Notes: generated by a model from the letters alone, not told the origin. Shown: positions 1 through 6,965, counted from the first letter of the stretch. The stretch is DNA of 15,673 nucleotides from an uncultured Erysipelotrichaceae bacterium (GCA_937957895.1 CALFEZ010000049.1:1-15673), one strand, 5' to 3'. A program made the numbers and translations.

Positions 1-198
1 AAACTCATACTGTGCGATGTACATGTCTTTGATGAATGCTTCGCCATTTTCAAAATGGATGTATGCATCTTTGAACTGCACAGAGCCTTTGCGAATGGAT
101 TTGATCTCTGTTCCGACCAAGACCAATCCAGCTTCGAACTTCTCTTCAATAAAATAATCATGAAATGCTTTTCTGTTGGTCGCAACGATCTTTTTCAT
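1..198 (-). CDS. smpB: SsrA-binding protein SmpB (N-terminal 66 codons, cut by window edge)
   Basis: SmpB binds tmRNA (ssrA) and carries it to stalled ribosomes in trans-translation. I translated the minus strand from the ATG at 198-196 and the frame stays open to base 1, giving 66 residues. The start MKKIVATNRKAFHDYFI and the following stretch GLVLVGTEIKSIRKGSVQFKDAY match the SmpB N-terminal core: the conserved N-R/K-A-x-H-D-Y-x-I opening, then the G-T-E-I-K-S-x-R block of the OB-fold that contacts tmRNA. The gene follows rnr by 36 nt, the usual secG-rnr-smpB order of Bacillota, where SmpB and RNase R act in the same rescue and decay pathway. The start is fixed by an excellent SD at 203-212. 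The C-terminal tail lies outside the window. Identification is from motifs and context and is very likely right. Confidence 0.95.
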   Translation of the reverse strand, partial: MKKIVATNRKAFHDYFIEEKFEAGLVLVGTEIKSIRKGSVQFKDAYIHFENGEAFIKDMYIAQYEF

Positions 199-202
199 CC
201 AT

Positions 203-212
203 TCACCTCCTT
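203..212 (-). promoter_or_regulatory. Near-perfect Shine-Dalgarno of smpB
   Basis: Read on the minus strand this is AAGGAGGTGA, ten bases complementary to the usual 16S rRNA 3' end. The GGAGG core lies 7 nt before the ATG at 198. It sets the smpB start and suggests high translation initiation. Confidence 0.85.
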
Positions 213-220
213 GCTGCTAT

Positions 221-226
221 ATTATA
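221..226 (-). promoter_or_regulatory. Candidate internal -10 box ahead of smpB
   Basis: The minus strand reads TATAAT in the 36-nt rnr/smpB gap, close upstream of the SD. I see no convincing -35 hexamer at 16-18 nt and no TG extension. It could give smpB some independent expression, or be chance in an AT-rich gap. Confidence 0.25.
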
Positions 227-234
227 TCGTAAAA

Positions 235-2310
235 CTATGCTTTGTGATGTTTGATATAAGCAAAATCGATTTGTCGTTTTTCCTTGTTTGCTCCTTTGAC
301 TTTGATCATGACACTGTCACCCAAAGCAAACATTTTTTTGCTGTGTTCACCGACCAGTCTGAAGTAAGGTGCTTCAAAGGTATAGTAATCATCATGAAGG
401 GTTTGGATGTGCACCAGTCCTTCGATGCTGTTTTCCAACTGGACAAAGAAACCAAAACCGGTAACACCACTGATCACGCCCACAAAGATCTCACCAACCA
501 CCTGCATCATGAACTCAGCCTTTTTCATGTCCTGGACGGCTCGTTCTGCTTCGATCGCTCTTCGTTCGAATTTGGATGACGCTTGCGCAAATTCCGTGTT
601 TCTTTGTTGGTCTGTATCGATTTTCTGCTTGTTTAGTTCTTGATCGAAGATGTATCTTCGAATCATGCGATGGACGATCAGATCAGGATAGCGACGGATC
701 GGAGAGGTAAAATGCAGATAATCTTCCAACCCCAATCCAAAGTGACCGATCGGCACACTTTCATATGTAGCTTTTTTCATGCTTCTTAATGCCAGCATGT
801 TGACGATGTGTTCAAACTTGCTGTCTTTAAAATGAAGCAATGCTTTTTGCAGTTGATGCTGATGGATGCTGTTGGGATTGCCCTTCATCACATATCCGAA
901 AAGACCCAGCATCTTGGCAAATTCTCTGATCTTCTCCCCGTCTGGTTTTTCATGGACGCGATATATGGCGGGGATTTGTTGGATCTTCATAAGATATGCC
1001 ACGGATTCGTTGGCCGCGGCCATGAAGTTTTCGATCAGGGTTTTTGCTTCTTGCTGCTTTCTGACATAGACATCCAGCACTTTACCGTTATCCATCAAAA
1101 AGGCTGATTCCTGACTGTCAAAATCAAGGTTTCCTTGTTGATCACGATAGTTTTGGATCTTCAAAGAGCACTCATACGCTAACATGATCACATCGACAAA
1201 CGGTAATAGATCATCATCGATCGGTCGTTGATGGATGATGTCATTGACTTGAGTATAGGTGAAGCGTTGTTTGGAACGGATGATGGTCGATGCAAGCTTG
1301 GCTGATGTGATCTTGCCTTGTTGGTCGATATTCATGAAACAGCTGATCGTATAACGAGGCTGATCGAACAACAATGAACATACATCGTTGGATAATTGCT
1401 TAGGCAGCATCGGCACCACCACATCGGTGGCATAGACCGAAGTACCACGATCTTGGGCTTCACGATCGATGGCTTTGTCTTCTTCGACATAAAACGATAC
1501 ATCCGCAATATGCACTCCCAGTTTGTATCCTTTATCCGTTTTTTCGATCGAAATGGCATCATCCAGATCCTTGGCATCTTCACCATCGATGGTGAATATC
1601 AGTTCATCGGTTAGATTCAAACGCTGTTTGTGATCTTTTTTGAGTGTCACTCGATCAGCTTCTTTGATCACTTCCTTGTCAAACTCCACAGGGATGTCAT
1701 GTTCCAGCAAAATCGCCATGATGTCCATTTGCGGAGCAGATGCATGTCCGATGCTATGAGAATAAGCAACCGTCAAAGGATCATAATCGACGATATCCGC
1801 AACCACCAAATGTCCTCTTGGAGCTTTTTGGTCTTTTTTGACCTTCATCAAGATCCAGTCATCCAAACGAGTATCCACACTGGCAAGATACGTTTTTTTG
1901 TTTTTGATCTTGACTGTACCTACCAGCTTGGTTTTTGCTCGTTGGATGATGCGGATGACTTCACCCACGGTCTCGTTTTTTTCAGAGTGCTTTTGGATAA
2001 GCACGGTATCTTTATGCATGGCAGAATGCACATAGGGCATGTGCACGAAAATATCTTCTTCAGACTGATCACTCACAACAAAGCCATTGCCTTTTTGATT
2101 GATCATGATCGTTCCCACGACCATGTTGGCCATCGATGGTGTCATGACCTTGTTTTTCTTGCTGAGGATCAGTTTGCCTTCTTCAACAAGCTCCATGATC
2201 TTTCGGTTAAGCTCGACGATATCGACATCCAAAAAAGAAGCCAACGATTCGATGGTGGAAGGTTGGTAACCTGACTGCTGTATATGTCCTAGGATTTCTT
2301 CTTTGTGCAT
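235..2310 (-). CDS. rnr: Ribonuclease R, 3'-5' exoribonuclease
   Basis: Processive 3'-5' hydrolytic exoribonuclease of the RNB family, able to degrade structured RNA and, with SmpB/tmRNA, the mRNA from stalled ribosomes; cytoplasmic. The 691-aa protein has a winged-helix-like N-terminus (about 1-55), cold-shock/OB domains (about 60-200), and the RNB catalytic domain. The metal-binding motif IDGEDAKDLDDAIS lies at 241-254; by alignment with E. coli RNase R the four key Asp are D242, D248, D250 and D251. Further signatures are the HFTSPIRRYPDL block at 533-544 and a C-terminal S1 domain (about 603-686). It is shorter than the B. subtilis enzyme (about 780 aa) and lacks a long Lys-rich tail. The ATG at 2310 follows an AGGAG SD. 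It sits between secG and smpB and is probably expressed from the secG promoter through a short hairpin at 2322-2341. Confidence 0.97.
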   Translation of the reverse strand: MHKEEILGHIQQSGYQPSTIESLASFLDVDIVELNRKIMELVEEGKLILSKKNKVMTPSMANMVVGTIMINQKGNGFVVSDQSEEDIFVHMPYVHSAMHKDTVLIQKHSEKNETVGEVIRIIQRAKTKLVGTVKIKNKKTYLASVDTRLDDWILMKVKKDQKAPRGHLVVADIVDYDPLTVAYSHSIGHASAPQMDIMAILLEHDIPVEFDKEVIKEADRVTLKKDHKQRLNLTDELIFTIDGEDAKDLDDAISIEKTDKGYKLGVHIADVSFYVEEDKAIDREAQDRGTSVYATDVVVPMLPKQLSNDVCSLLFDQPRYTISCFMNIDQQGKITSAKLASTIIRSKQRFTYTQVNDIIHQRPIDDDLLPFVDVIMLAYECSLKIQNYRDQQGNLDFDSQESAFLMDNGKVLDVYVRKQQEAKTLIENFMAAANESVAYLMKIQQIPAIYRVHEKPDGEKIREFAKMLGLFGYVMKGNPNSIHQHQLQKALLHFKDSKFEHIVNMLALRSMKKATYESVPIGHFGLGLEDYLHFTSPIRRYPDLIVHRMIRRYIFDQELNKQKIDTDQQRNTEFAQASSKFERRAIEAERAVQDMKKAEFMMQVVGEIFVGVISGVTGFGFFVQLENSIEGLVHIQTLHDDYYTFEAPYFRLVGEHSKKMFALGDSVMIKVKGANKEKRQIDFAYIKHHKA

Positions 2311-2321
2311 GTGTTTCTCCT

Positions 2322-2341
2322 AAAAAAAAGGCCGATGGCCT
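2322..2341 (-). terminator. Small hairpin plus T-tract at the secG stop / rnr SD junction
   Basis: On the minus strand AGGCC-ATC-GGCCT (5-bp stem, 3-nt loop) is followed by seven further T. The first two stem bases are the last two bases of the secG TAG stop (2340-2342), and the T-run leads straight into the rnr SD (AGGAG). It has the form of a weak intrinsic terminator or attenuator. With no room for a promoter after it, rnr must be read through, or the element only lowers rnr levels relative to secG. Confidence 0.4.
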
Positions 2342-2564
2342 ATACGATGCGGATAATGATCACAAGCAGAAAGAAAACGATTCCCATCACCATCGTCAGA
2401 CGCGTGATGATCTTTTCGGGGCCTCTTTCTTTGGTATTGGCAAACAAGTTCAGTCCGCCACTGCCGGTAAAGGCACTGCTTATACCTTCTGATTTTCCAC
2501 TTTGTAATAAAGCCAATACGATGATGACGGCAGATACTACCATCAGTAATACATCCAATATCAT
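2340..2564 (-). CDS. secG: Preprotein translocase subunit SecG
   Basis: Small membrane subunit of the SecYEG translocon that stimulates SecA-driven export. The protein has two hydrophobic segments, MILDVLLMVVSAVIIVLALL at its start and a final VMGIVFFLLVIIIRIV. Between them is the SecG signature LLQSGKSEGISSAFTGSGG, followed by a polar loop. The frame also has an ATG four codons upstream at 2576. I prefer the ATG at 2564 because the only SD, AAGG at 2577-2580, directly abuts the first ATG but lies at a usable distance from the second. The predicted transcript start near 2586 would leave only about 10 nt before the upstream ATG. The resulting 74 aa fits the family. It is first in the secG-rnr-smpB unit. 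Confidence 0.93.
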   Translation of the reverse strand: MILDVLLMVVSAVIIVLALLQSGKSEGISSAFTGSGGLNLFANTKERGPEKIITRLTMVMGIVFFLLVIIIRIV

Positions 2565-2592
2565 ACTCTCGCCCATCCTTAATTGCTTACTT

Positions 2593-2621
2593 ATTGTATC
2601 AAATACCTTTTATAAAAGCAA
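2593..2621 (-). promoter_or_regulatory. SigA-type promoter of the secG-rnr-smpB unit
   Basis: On the minus strand: -35 TTGCTT (2616-2621), a 17-nt spacer, then -10 TACAAT (2593-2598) with a TG extension one base upstream (TGATACAAT). The predicted start of transcription is near 2586. It lies between the EamA gene stop (2631) and secG, so secG-rnr-smpB can be transcribed independently of the upstream genes. Confidence 0.8.
2607..2618. repeat. 12-bp perfect palindrome in the secG promoter spacer
   Basis: CTTTTATAAAAG reads the same on both strands. It occupies the distal spacer and overlaps three bases of the -35 box of the secG promoter, a classical operator position. It could bind a dimeric repressor, or be a chance product of AT-rich sequence. 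Confidence 0.35.
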
Positions 2622-2630
2622 ATGGGAACA

Positions 2631-3506
2631 TCATGACCGGTTTTGTTGTCTAAACACTTGCACCAGCACTACCCCAAGAAAAACGATCAAAACCGAAATC
2701 CATTGTCTGATACTCAAATCTTCCTGCAAAAACACCCATGCCATCAATGCGATCTGTATCATCATGGTGCTGTTGATCAAACTGGCTGACACTGCCGTGA
2801 TCTTTGTCAGTGCTTGGTTCCACAAGGTAAACGCCAATGCTGTATTGATCACTCCCAACCATAGAAGTATCAGAACTTCCTGATACCCAATGATCGGCCA
2901 TGGTTCGATCATGATCCCTACACCAAGCAGGATGATGCTTCCAACTCCGATCATGATCATGGTCAGCTGACTGGCAGGGGCAAAGTCCTGTAGATTGACA
3001 TATCGTCCGATGATCGTGCCACATACGTTGAAAGCCACCAAAAAACCGGCAACGACAAGTCCAAAAGTCCAGTCTTCGATCAAAGCAAACGGATAAAAGT
3101 ATGCAAGTATGCCTATGACATACAACCCCATTCCAAGCCACTGCAAACCTACCAGTTTCTCCTTTAAGATCACATACCCCAACAAAGCAACCATTATGGG
3201 AGCAGCATTCAAAGAAAGCGAAACCAAGATCGTTGGTAAAAGCGACAATGCCACATACTGAGCTCCTTGGGTCAATGCAATCAAAACAAGACCATATAGA
3301 CTTGCCCAATACAATCCTCTTTTTGAAATATGTGTCAAAGGTTTATGTTTGTATGTGATCAAAAACAACACGAAAAACGCGATGAAATACCGCATCCCAG
3401 CAAACAGCAGTGGTGGGATGTTGTCGATACCGAGCTTGATCAAGATCCAGGATGTCGACCATAAAAAGGTAACAAAAAAAGCTTTGATTATCGGTGATGA
3501 TTTCAA
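2631..3506 (-). CDS. EamA/DMT-superfamily membrane transporter (TTG start)
   Basis: A 291-aa integral membrane protein of the drug/metabolite transporter superfamily, typical of exporters of amino acids or other small metabolites; the substrate cannot be read from sequence. It is almost wholly hydrophobic, with about ten predicted spans in two homologous EamA halves (about 7-135 and 145-285). Each half ends in the family-like pattern: LNAAPIMVALLGYVILKEKL (99-118) and INSTMMIQIALMAWVFLQED (244-263). The segment NTALAFTLWNQAL (221-233) is also typical. The start is TTG at 3506-3504: no in-frame ATG lies nearby, and TTTTGGAG (3514-3521) sits 7 nt upstream. The gene follows the eno terminator with no space for a promoter, so it probably depends on read-through from the glycolytic operon. 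The next gene has its own promoter. Confidence 0.92.
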   Translation of the reverse strand: MKSSPIIKAFFVTFLWSTSWILIKLGIDNIPPLLFAGMRYFIAFFVLFLITYKHKPLTHISKRGLYWASLYGLVLIALTQGAQYVALSLLPTILVSLSLNAAPIMVALLGYVILKEKLVGLQWLGMGLYVIGILAYFYPFALIEDWTFGLVVAGFLVAFNVCGTIIGRYVNLQDFAPASQLTMIMIGVGSIILLGVGIMIEPWPIIGYQEVLILLWLGVINTALAFTLWNQALTKITAVSASLINSTMMIQIALMAWVFLQEDLSIRQWISVLIVFLGVVLVQVFRQQNRS

Positions 3507-3513
3507 GATATGT

Positions 3514-3521
3514 CTCCAAAA
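3514..3521 (-). promoter_or_regulatory. Shine-Dalgarno that fixes the TTG start of the EamA gene
   Basis: The minus strand reads TTTTGGAG, with 7 nt between GGAG and the TTG codon at 3506. The TTTT is also the end of the eno terminator T-tract, so the two signals overlap physically. Confidence 0.7.
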
Positions 3522-3547
3522 GAAAGGGAAGGATCACTCCTTCCCTT
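3518..3547 (-). terminator. Intrinsic terminator after eno
   Basis: A perfect 10-bp stem, AAGGGAAGGA / TCCTTCCCTT (3538-3547 and 3524-3533), closes a GTGA loop and is followed on the minus strand by TCTTTT. It begins 11 nt after the eno TAA. The short, interrupted T-run suggests incomplete termination, which fits the downstream transporter having its SD immediately after it. Confidence 0.75.
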
Positions 3548-3558
3548 ATTCTCACTGA

Positions 3559-4851
3559 TTATTTTAGATTTGTAAAGGTTGCTTTTCCCGGGAAAACAGC
3601 AACATCTCCCAGTTCGTCTTCGATGCGGATCAACTGATTGTATTTCGCAAGACGATCGGTACGGCTTAGTGAACCTGTTTTGATCTGTCCGGTATTGAAC
3701 GCAACTGCAACATCGGCGATGGTAACATCTTCGGTCTCTCCCGAACGATGGGAAACAACAGAGGTGTATCCAGCTTTACGAGCCATTTCCATGGCATCAA
3801 AGGTTTCGGTCAATGTTCCGATTTGATTCAGCTTGATCAAGATCGAGTTACCGATGCCTCTATCGATACCTTCTTTAAGGATCACAGGGTTGGTCACAAA
3901 CAAGTCATCACCAACGATTTGGATGCGATCACCCAAACGGTCTGTCAGTTTCTTCCAACCATCCCAGTCTCTTTCGCCAAGTCCATCTTCAAGTGAGACG
4001 ATAGGGTATTTGTTGATGAGTTCTTCGTAGAAATCGATCATCTCATCGGTTGTTTTGACAGCTCCGCCTGATTTTTTCCAGACGTACACTTTTTTGTCAA
4101 CATCGTAGAATTCACTTGCAGCAACATCCATTGCCAATGCGATTTCTTCTCCAGGTTTGTAACCAGCTGCTTTGATGGCTTCCATGATGACTTCAAGCGG
4201 TTCTTCATTGCTGCTTAGATTTGGTGCAAATCCACCTTCATCACCAACTGCGGTGATATGGCCTTTGCTTTTTAGAACTTTCTTTAGTGCATGGAATACT
4301 TCTGCACCCCAGCGAACTGCTTCTTTAAGAGATGGGGCACCCACAGGCATGATCATGAACTCTTGGAAATCCACGGATGAATCGGCATGCGATCCGCCGT
4401 TGATGACGTTCATCATTGGGACTGGTAATGTTTTGGCATTGAAACCGCCAAGGTATTTGTACAAAGGCAATCCATAAAAATCAGCAGCCGCATATGCAGC
4501 AGCAAGGGATACACCCAAGATCGCATTTGCTCCAAGTTTCGATTTGTCGGGAGTTCCATCCAGATCGATCATCAGTTTGTCGATCAAGTTTTGATCACGA
4601 ACATCCATACCGATCACGGCATCAGCGATCAGTTCGTTGACATTGTCAACTGCTTGTAAAACACCTTTTCCTAAGAAACGTCCCTTATCTCCATCGCGAA
4701 GCTCCAGAGCTTCTCTTTCACCGGTCGATGCACCGCTTGGAACGATGGCTCTTCCAAAGGCACCTGATTCGGTCGTTACTTCTACTTCGATCGTTGGGTT
4801 TCCACGAGAGTCAATGACTTCACGTGCATACACATCAATAATGATTGGCAT
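3559..4851 (-). CDS. eno: Enolase (phosphopyruvate hydratase)
   Basis: Mg2+-dependent enzyme that interconverts 2-phosphoglycerate and phosphoenolpyruvate; cytoplasmic homodimer or octamer. With the start used here it is 430 aa, the normal length. Visible signatures are SGASTGEREALELRDGD near the N-terminus, GDEGGFAPN (general acid/base E205), metal ligands in AMD (D242), SLEDG (E288) and GDD (D315), the catalytic Lys in ILIKLNQIGT (K340), and SHRSGETED near the C-terminus. Two ATG codons are adjacent (4854 and 4851). I choose 4851 because the GGAGG SD is only 4 nt from the first but 7 nt from the second, and enolases usually begin MPIIxxVYAREV. It is the last gene of pgk-tpiA-eno, 24 nt after tpiA, and is followed by a terminator. 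Confidence 0.98.
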   Translation of the reverse strand: MPIIIDVYAREVIDSRGNPTIEVEVTTESGAFGRAIVPSGASTGEREALELRDGDKGRFLGKGVLQAVDNVNELIADAVIGMDVRDQNLIDKLMIDLDGTPDKSKLGANAILGVSLAAAYAAADFYGLPLYKYLGGFNAKTLPVPMMNVINGGSHADSSVDFQEFMIMPVGAPSLKEAVRWGAEVFHALKKVLKSKGHITAVGDEGGFAPNLSSNEEPLEVIMEAIKAAGYKPGEEIALAMDVAASEFYDVDKKVYVWKKSGGAVKTTDEMIDFYEELINKYPIVSLEDGLGERDWDGWKKLTDRLGDRIQIVGDDLFVTNPVILKEGIDRGIGNSILIKLNQIGTLTETFDAMEMARKAGYTSVVSHRSGETEDVTIADVAVAFNTGQIKTGSLSRTDRLAKYNQLIRIEDELGDVAVFPGKATFTNLK

Positions 4852-4875
4852 CATCTAGCCTCCTTTTTTTAGTTT

Positions 4876-5625
4876 CTATTTCACGGCATCTGCGATCTCA
4901 ATAAATGAATCCGGCTTCAAGGAAGCCCCTCCGATGAGTGCTCCATCGATGTCAGGTTCTGACATGTACTGAGCAATGTTGTCGGGTTTGACAGATCCAC
5001 CATATTGAACGCGGACAGCTTCTGCAGCTTCTTTTCCATACAACTCAGCAACTTTATCGCGCACGATCTTGCAGGTAGCTTGTGCGATCTCTTTAGTTGC
5101 ATTCTTTCCGGTACCGATCGCCCAAACAGGTTCATAAGCGATCACGAGCTTGCTGATTTGTTCACCTGTCAGACCATCAAGTGATCTGGCAACTGAGTTT
5201 TCAACGACTTCTCTGGTACGGTCTGCTTCAAACTCTTCCAATGTTTCACCGACACAAACGATCGGTGTGATATTTGCTGCTAAAGCAGCTTTGACTTTCT
5301 TGTTGACTGTTTCGTCAGTCTCATTGAAATAAGCACGTCTTTCTGAGTGTCCAAGCACGACCCACGAAACATTGAGTTCCGCCAGCATCTCAACGGAGAT
5401 CTCTCCGGTGAATGCCCCTTTGGTTTCATAGTGGACGTTCTGCGCAGCCACGAAACAGTTTTTTGCGGCCAGCACGGATTGTGCAAGACAGGTATACGGT
5501 GCGGCAATGCCGAAGTCTGCATTATCGTGCAATCGATCTTTGATGGCATCGAAAAATGCAACAGCTTCAGCAATGGTTTTGTTCATCTTCCAGTTGCCGA
5601 CAATGATTGGTTTTCTTGTTTTCAT
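4876..5625 (-). CDS. tpiA: Triosephosphate isomerase
   Basis: Interconverts dihydroxyacetone phosphate and glyceraldehyde 3-phosphate; cytoplasmic TIM-barrel dimer. The 249-aa product begins MKTRKPIIVGNWKMNK and carries substrate-binding N11 and K13, the electrophile H93 in VLGHSERR, the catalytic base E165 in AYEPVWAIGTG, and the phosphate-binding QYGGSV and IGGASL loops. The frame can be extended five codons upstream to a TTG at 5640, inside pgk. I reject this because the TTG has no SD and family members start just before the RKPxxxGNWKMN motif. The ATG at 5625 begins one base after the pgk TGA (5629-5627) and has only a weak SD-like AAGTGA, so translation is probably coupled to pgk. Confidence 0.97.
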   Translation of the reverse strand: MKTRKPIIVGNWKMNKTIAEAVAFFDAIKDRLHDNADFGIAAPYTCLAQSVLAAKNCFVAAQNVHYETKGAFTGEISVEMLAELNVSWVVLGHSERRAYFNETDETVNKKVKAALAANITPIVCVGETLEEFEADRTREVVENSVARSLDGLTGEQISKLVIAYEPVWAIGTGKNATKEIAQATCKIVRDKVAELYGKEAAEAVRVQYGGSVKPDNIAQYMSEPDIDGALIGGASLKPDSFIEIADAVK

Positions 5626-5626
5626 A

Positions 5627-6823
5627 TCACTTATTTGCAATTACTTCGATTCCTGGTAATTGCTTTCCTTCCATAAATTCCAAGGATGCTCCACCACCAG
5701 TAGAGATGTGGGTGAACTTGTCTTTAAAGCCAAGTTGGATCGCAGCAGCAGCACTGTCTCCGCCACCGATGACCGTATTGGCATCTTCCAACTCGGAAAT
5801 CGCGCGACATACTTCCAATGTACCTTTGGCGAATGGTTCCATTTCAAACACACCCATTGGGCCATTCCATATGACGGTTTTTGCACCTTTGAGTTCTTCT
5901 TTGAACAGCTCGATCGTCTCAGGACCAATATCCAATCCCATAAAATCATCAGTAATGCCATCGTTGTCCACGATTTGTGTGTTGGCATCCACAGCGAAAT
6001 TATCTGCAACGTTATGGTCGACCGGCAAAATCAGTTTACCAGCTCCACGATCCAAGAAATCCTTGGCCAGTTCGATCTTGTCTTCTTCTAACAGTGACTT
6101 ACCGACATTCTTGCCCTGGGCTTTTAAGAATGTATAAGCCATCCCGCCACCGATCAACACTTTATCGGCGATCGTAAGCAGGTTTTCGATGACTGCGATC
6201 TTATCAGAAACTTTCGCTCCTCCCAAGATGGCTACCATGGGTCGTTTTGGTTCATAAACAGCTGCTGTTAGCGCCGTGACTTCTTTTTCTACCAAAAAGC
6301 CCAAAGCCGATGGTAAGATCTCTGCAACCCCGACGGTACTGGCATGGGCACGATGTGCCGAACCAAACGCATCGGAAACAAACACATCTGCCAACGAAGC
6401 CCAATACTTCGAAAGGTCTGGGTCGTTTTTGCTTTCGCCTTTTTCATAACGGGTATTTTGAACGACCACGATCTCACCGTCTTTTAGCGAAGCAACAGCT
6501 TCTTCCAGTTGTGGCCCTCTGGTCACCGGTACGAATGTGACTTTGGTATCCACCAGCTCTGCCAAACGATTGGCAACTGGCTCCATATTATTCTTCTTTT
6601 TATCTGCTTCTGTTTTTTCCGGATCTTTATGGTCCACTTTACCCAAGTGAGACATCAAGATCACACGTGCTTTCTGTTCGACCAAATAATTGATCGTCGG
6701 TAGTGCCGCAACGATGCGGTTATCATCCCCGATGACGCCATTTTTGATCGGAACATTGAAATCCACACGGACGAGTACTTTCTTATGCTTGACATCCAAA
6801 TCCTTTACTGTCATTTTTGCCAT
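5627..6823 (-). CDS. pgk: Phosphoglycerate kinase
   Basis: Transfers phosphate from 1,3-bisphosphoglycerate to ADP, the first ATP-forming step of glycolysis; cytoplasmic monomer. The 398-aa length is standard. Visible motifs are VLVRVDFNVP and SHLGK in the N-terminal substrate domain, NTRYEKGE, DAFGSAHRAHAS, GGAKVSDKI, GGGMAYTFL, the nucleotide-domain NGPMGVFE, GGGDSAAA, and the C-terminal STGGGASLEF. The start at 6823 follows AGGAGGA (6831-6837). It is the first gene of pgk-tpiA-eno and has a near-consensus promoter upstream with a leader of about 19 nt. gapA, usually the neighbour of pgk, is absent here. Confidence 0.98.
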   Translation of the reverse strand: MAKMTVKDLDVKHKKVLVRVDFNVPIKNGVIGDDNRIVAALPTINYLVEQKARVILMSHLGKVDHKDPEKTEADKKKNNMEPVANRLAELVDTKVTFVPVTRGPQLEEAVASLKDGEIVVVQNTRYEKGESKNDPDLSKYWASLADVFVSDAFGSAHRAHASTVGVAEILPSALGFLVEKEVTALTAAVYEPKRPMVAILGGAKVSDKIAVIENLLTIADKVLIGGGMAYTFLKAQGKNVGKSLLEEDKIELAKDFLDRGAGKLILPVDHNVADNFAVDANTQIVDNDGITDDFMGLDIGPETIELFKEELKGAKTVIWNGPMGVFEMEPFAKGTLEVCRAISELEDANTVIGGGDSAAAAIQLGFKDKFTHISTGGGASLEFMEGKQLPGIEVIANK

Positions 6824-6848
6824 TTCATATTCCTCCTAAGCATATTGA

Positions 6849-6877
6849 ATTATACCACTTTACACCCATCATGACAA
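6849..6877 (-). promoter_or_regulatory. Strong SigA-type promoter of pgk-tpiA-eno
   Basis: On the minus strand: -35 TTGTCA (6872-6877), a 17-nt spacer, -10 TATAAT (6849-6854), with a TG extension (TGGTATAAT). The predicted start is near 6842, 19 nt before the pgk ATG. This is the best promoter match in the window, as expected for glycolytic genes. Confidence 0.88.
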
Positions 6878-6888
6878 CGAATAACCCC

Positions 6889-6908
6889 GTGAATGTTTAA
6901 TTTTTCAC
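6889..6908. promoter_or_regulatory. Imperfect palindrome just upstream of the pgk promoter
   Basis: GTGAATGTTTAATTTTTCAC has GTGAA/TTCAC ends and 7 of 10 matching positions between half-sites. It lies upstream of the -35 box, between that promoter and the glgA terminator. It may be an activator or regulator site. It does not match the CcpA cre consensus. Confidence 0.25.
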
Positions 6909-6920
6909 AAAATAAACATC

Positions 6921-6950
6921 GAAAAATCCGCTTGTCACAAGCGGTTTTTC
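6921..6950 (-). terminator. Terminator after glgA
   Basis: A 7-bp GC-rich stem CCGCTTG/CAAGCGG (6928-6934 with 6938-6944) is flanked by A5 on one side and T5 on the other. On the minus strand the stem is followed by ATTTTTC. It begins about 15 nt after the glgA stop and separates the glycogen operon from the pgk promoter. Because of the flanking A and T runs it could work in both directions. Confidence 0.85.
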
Positions 6951-6965
6951 TCAAGGAGTATTCAC

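Noticed and set aside
1630..2274. Long open frame on the plus strand (214 codons) opposite rnr, and similar plus-strand frames opposite eno, pgk, glgA, glgC and the WG gene
   Set aside because: They lie antisense to well-identified genes, have no SD, and their translations are low-complexity His/Phe/Ser-rich shadows.
2565..2576. Upstream ATG of secG at 2576
   Set aside because: The only SD abuts it directly and the predicted 5' leader would be about 10 nt; the ATG at 2564 fits better. Not excluded.
4852..4854. First of two tandem ATG codons as the eno start
   Set aside because: The SD lies only 4 nt from it; the second ATG has normal spacing and gives the conserved MPIII start.
5626..5640. 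TTG start for tpiA at 5640
   Set aside because: No SD, overlaps the pgk 3' end, and adds five residues not typical of the family; the ATG at 5625 directly after the pgk stop is better.
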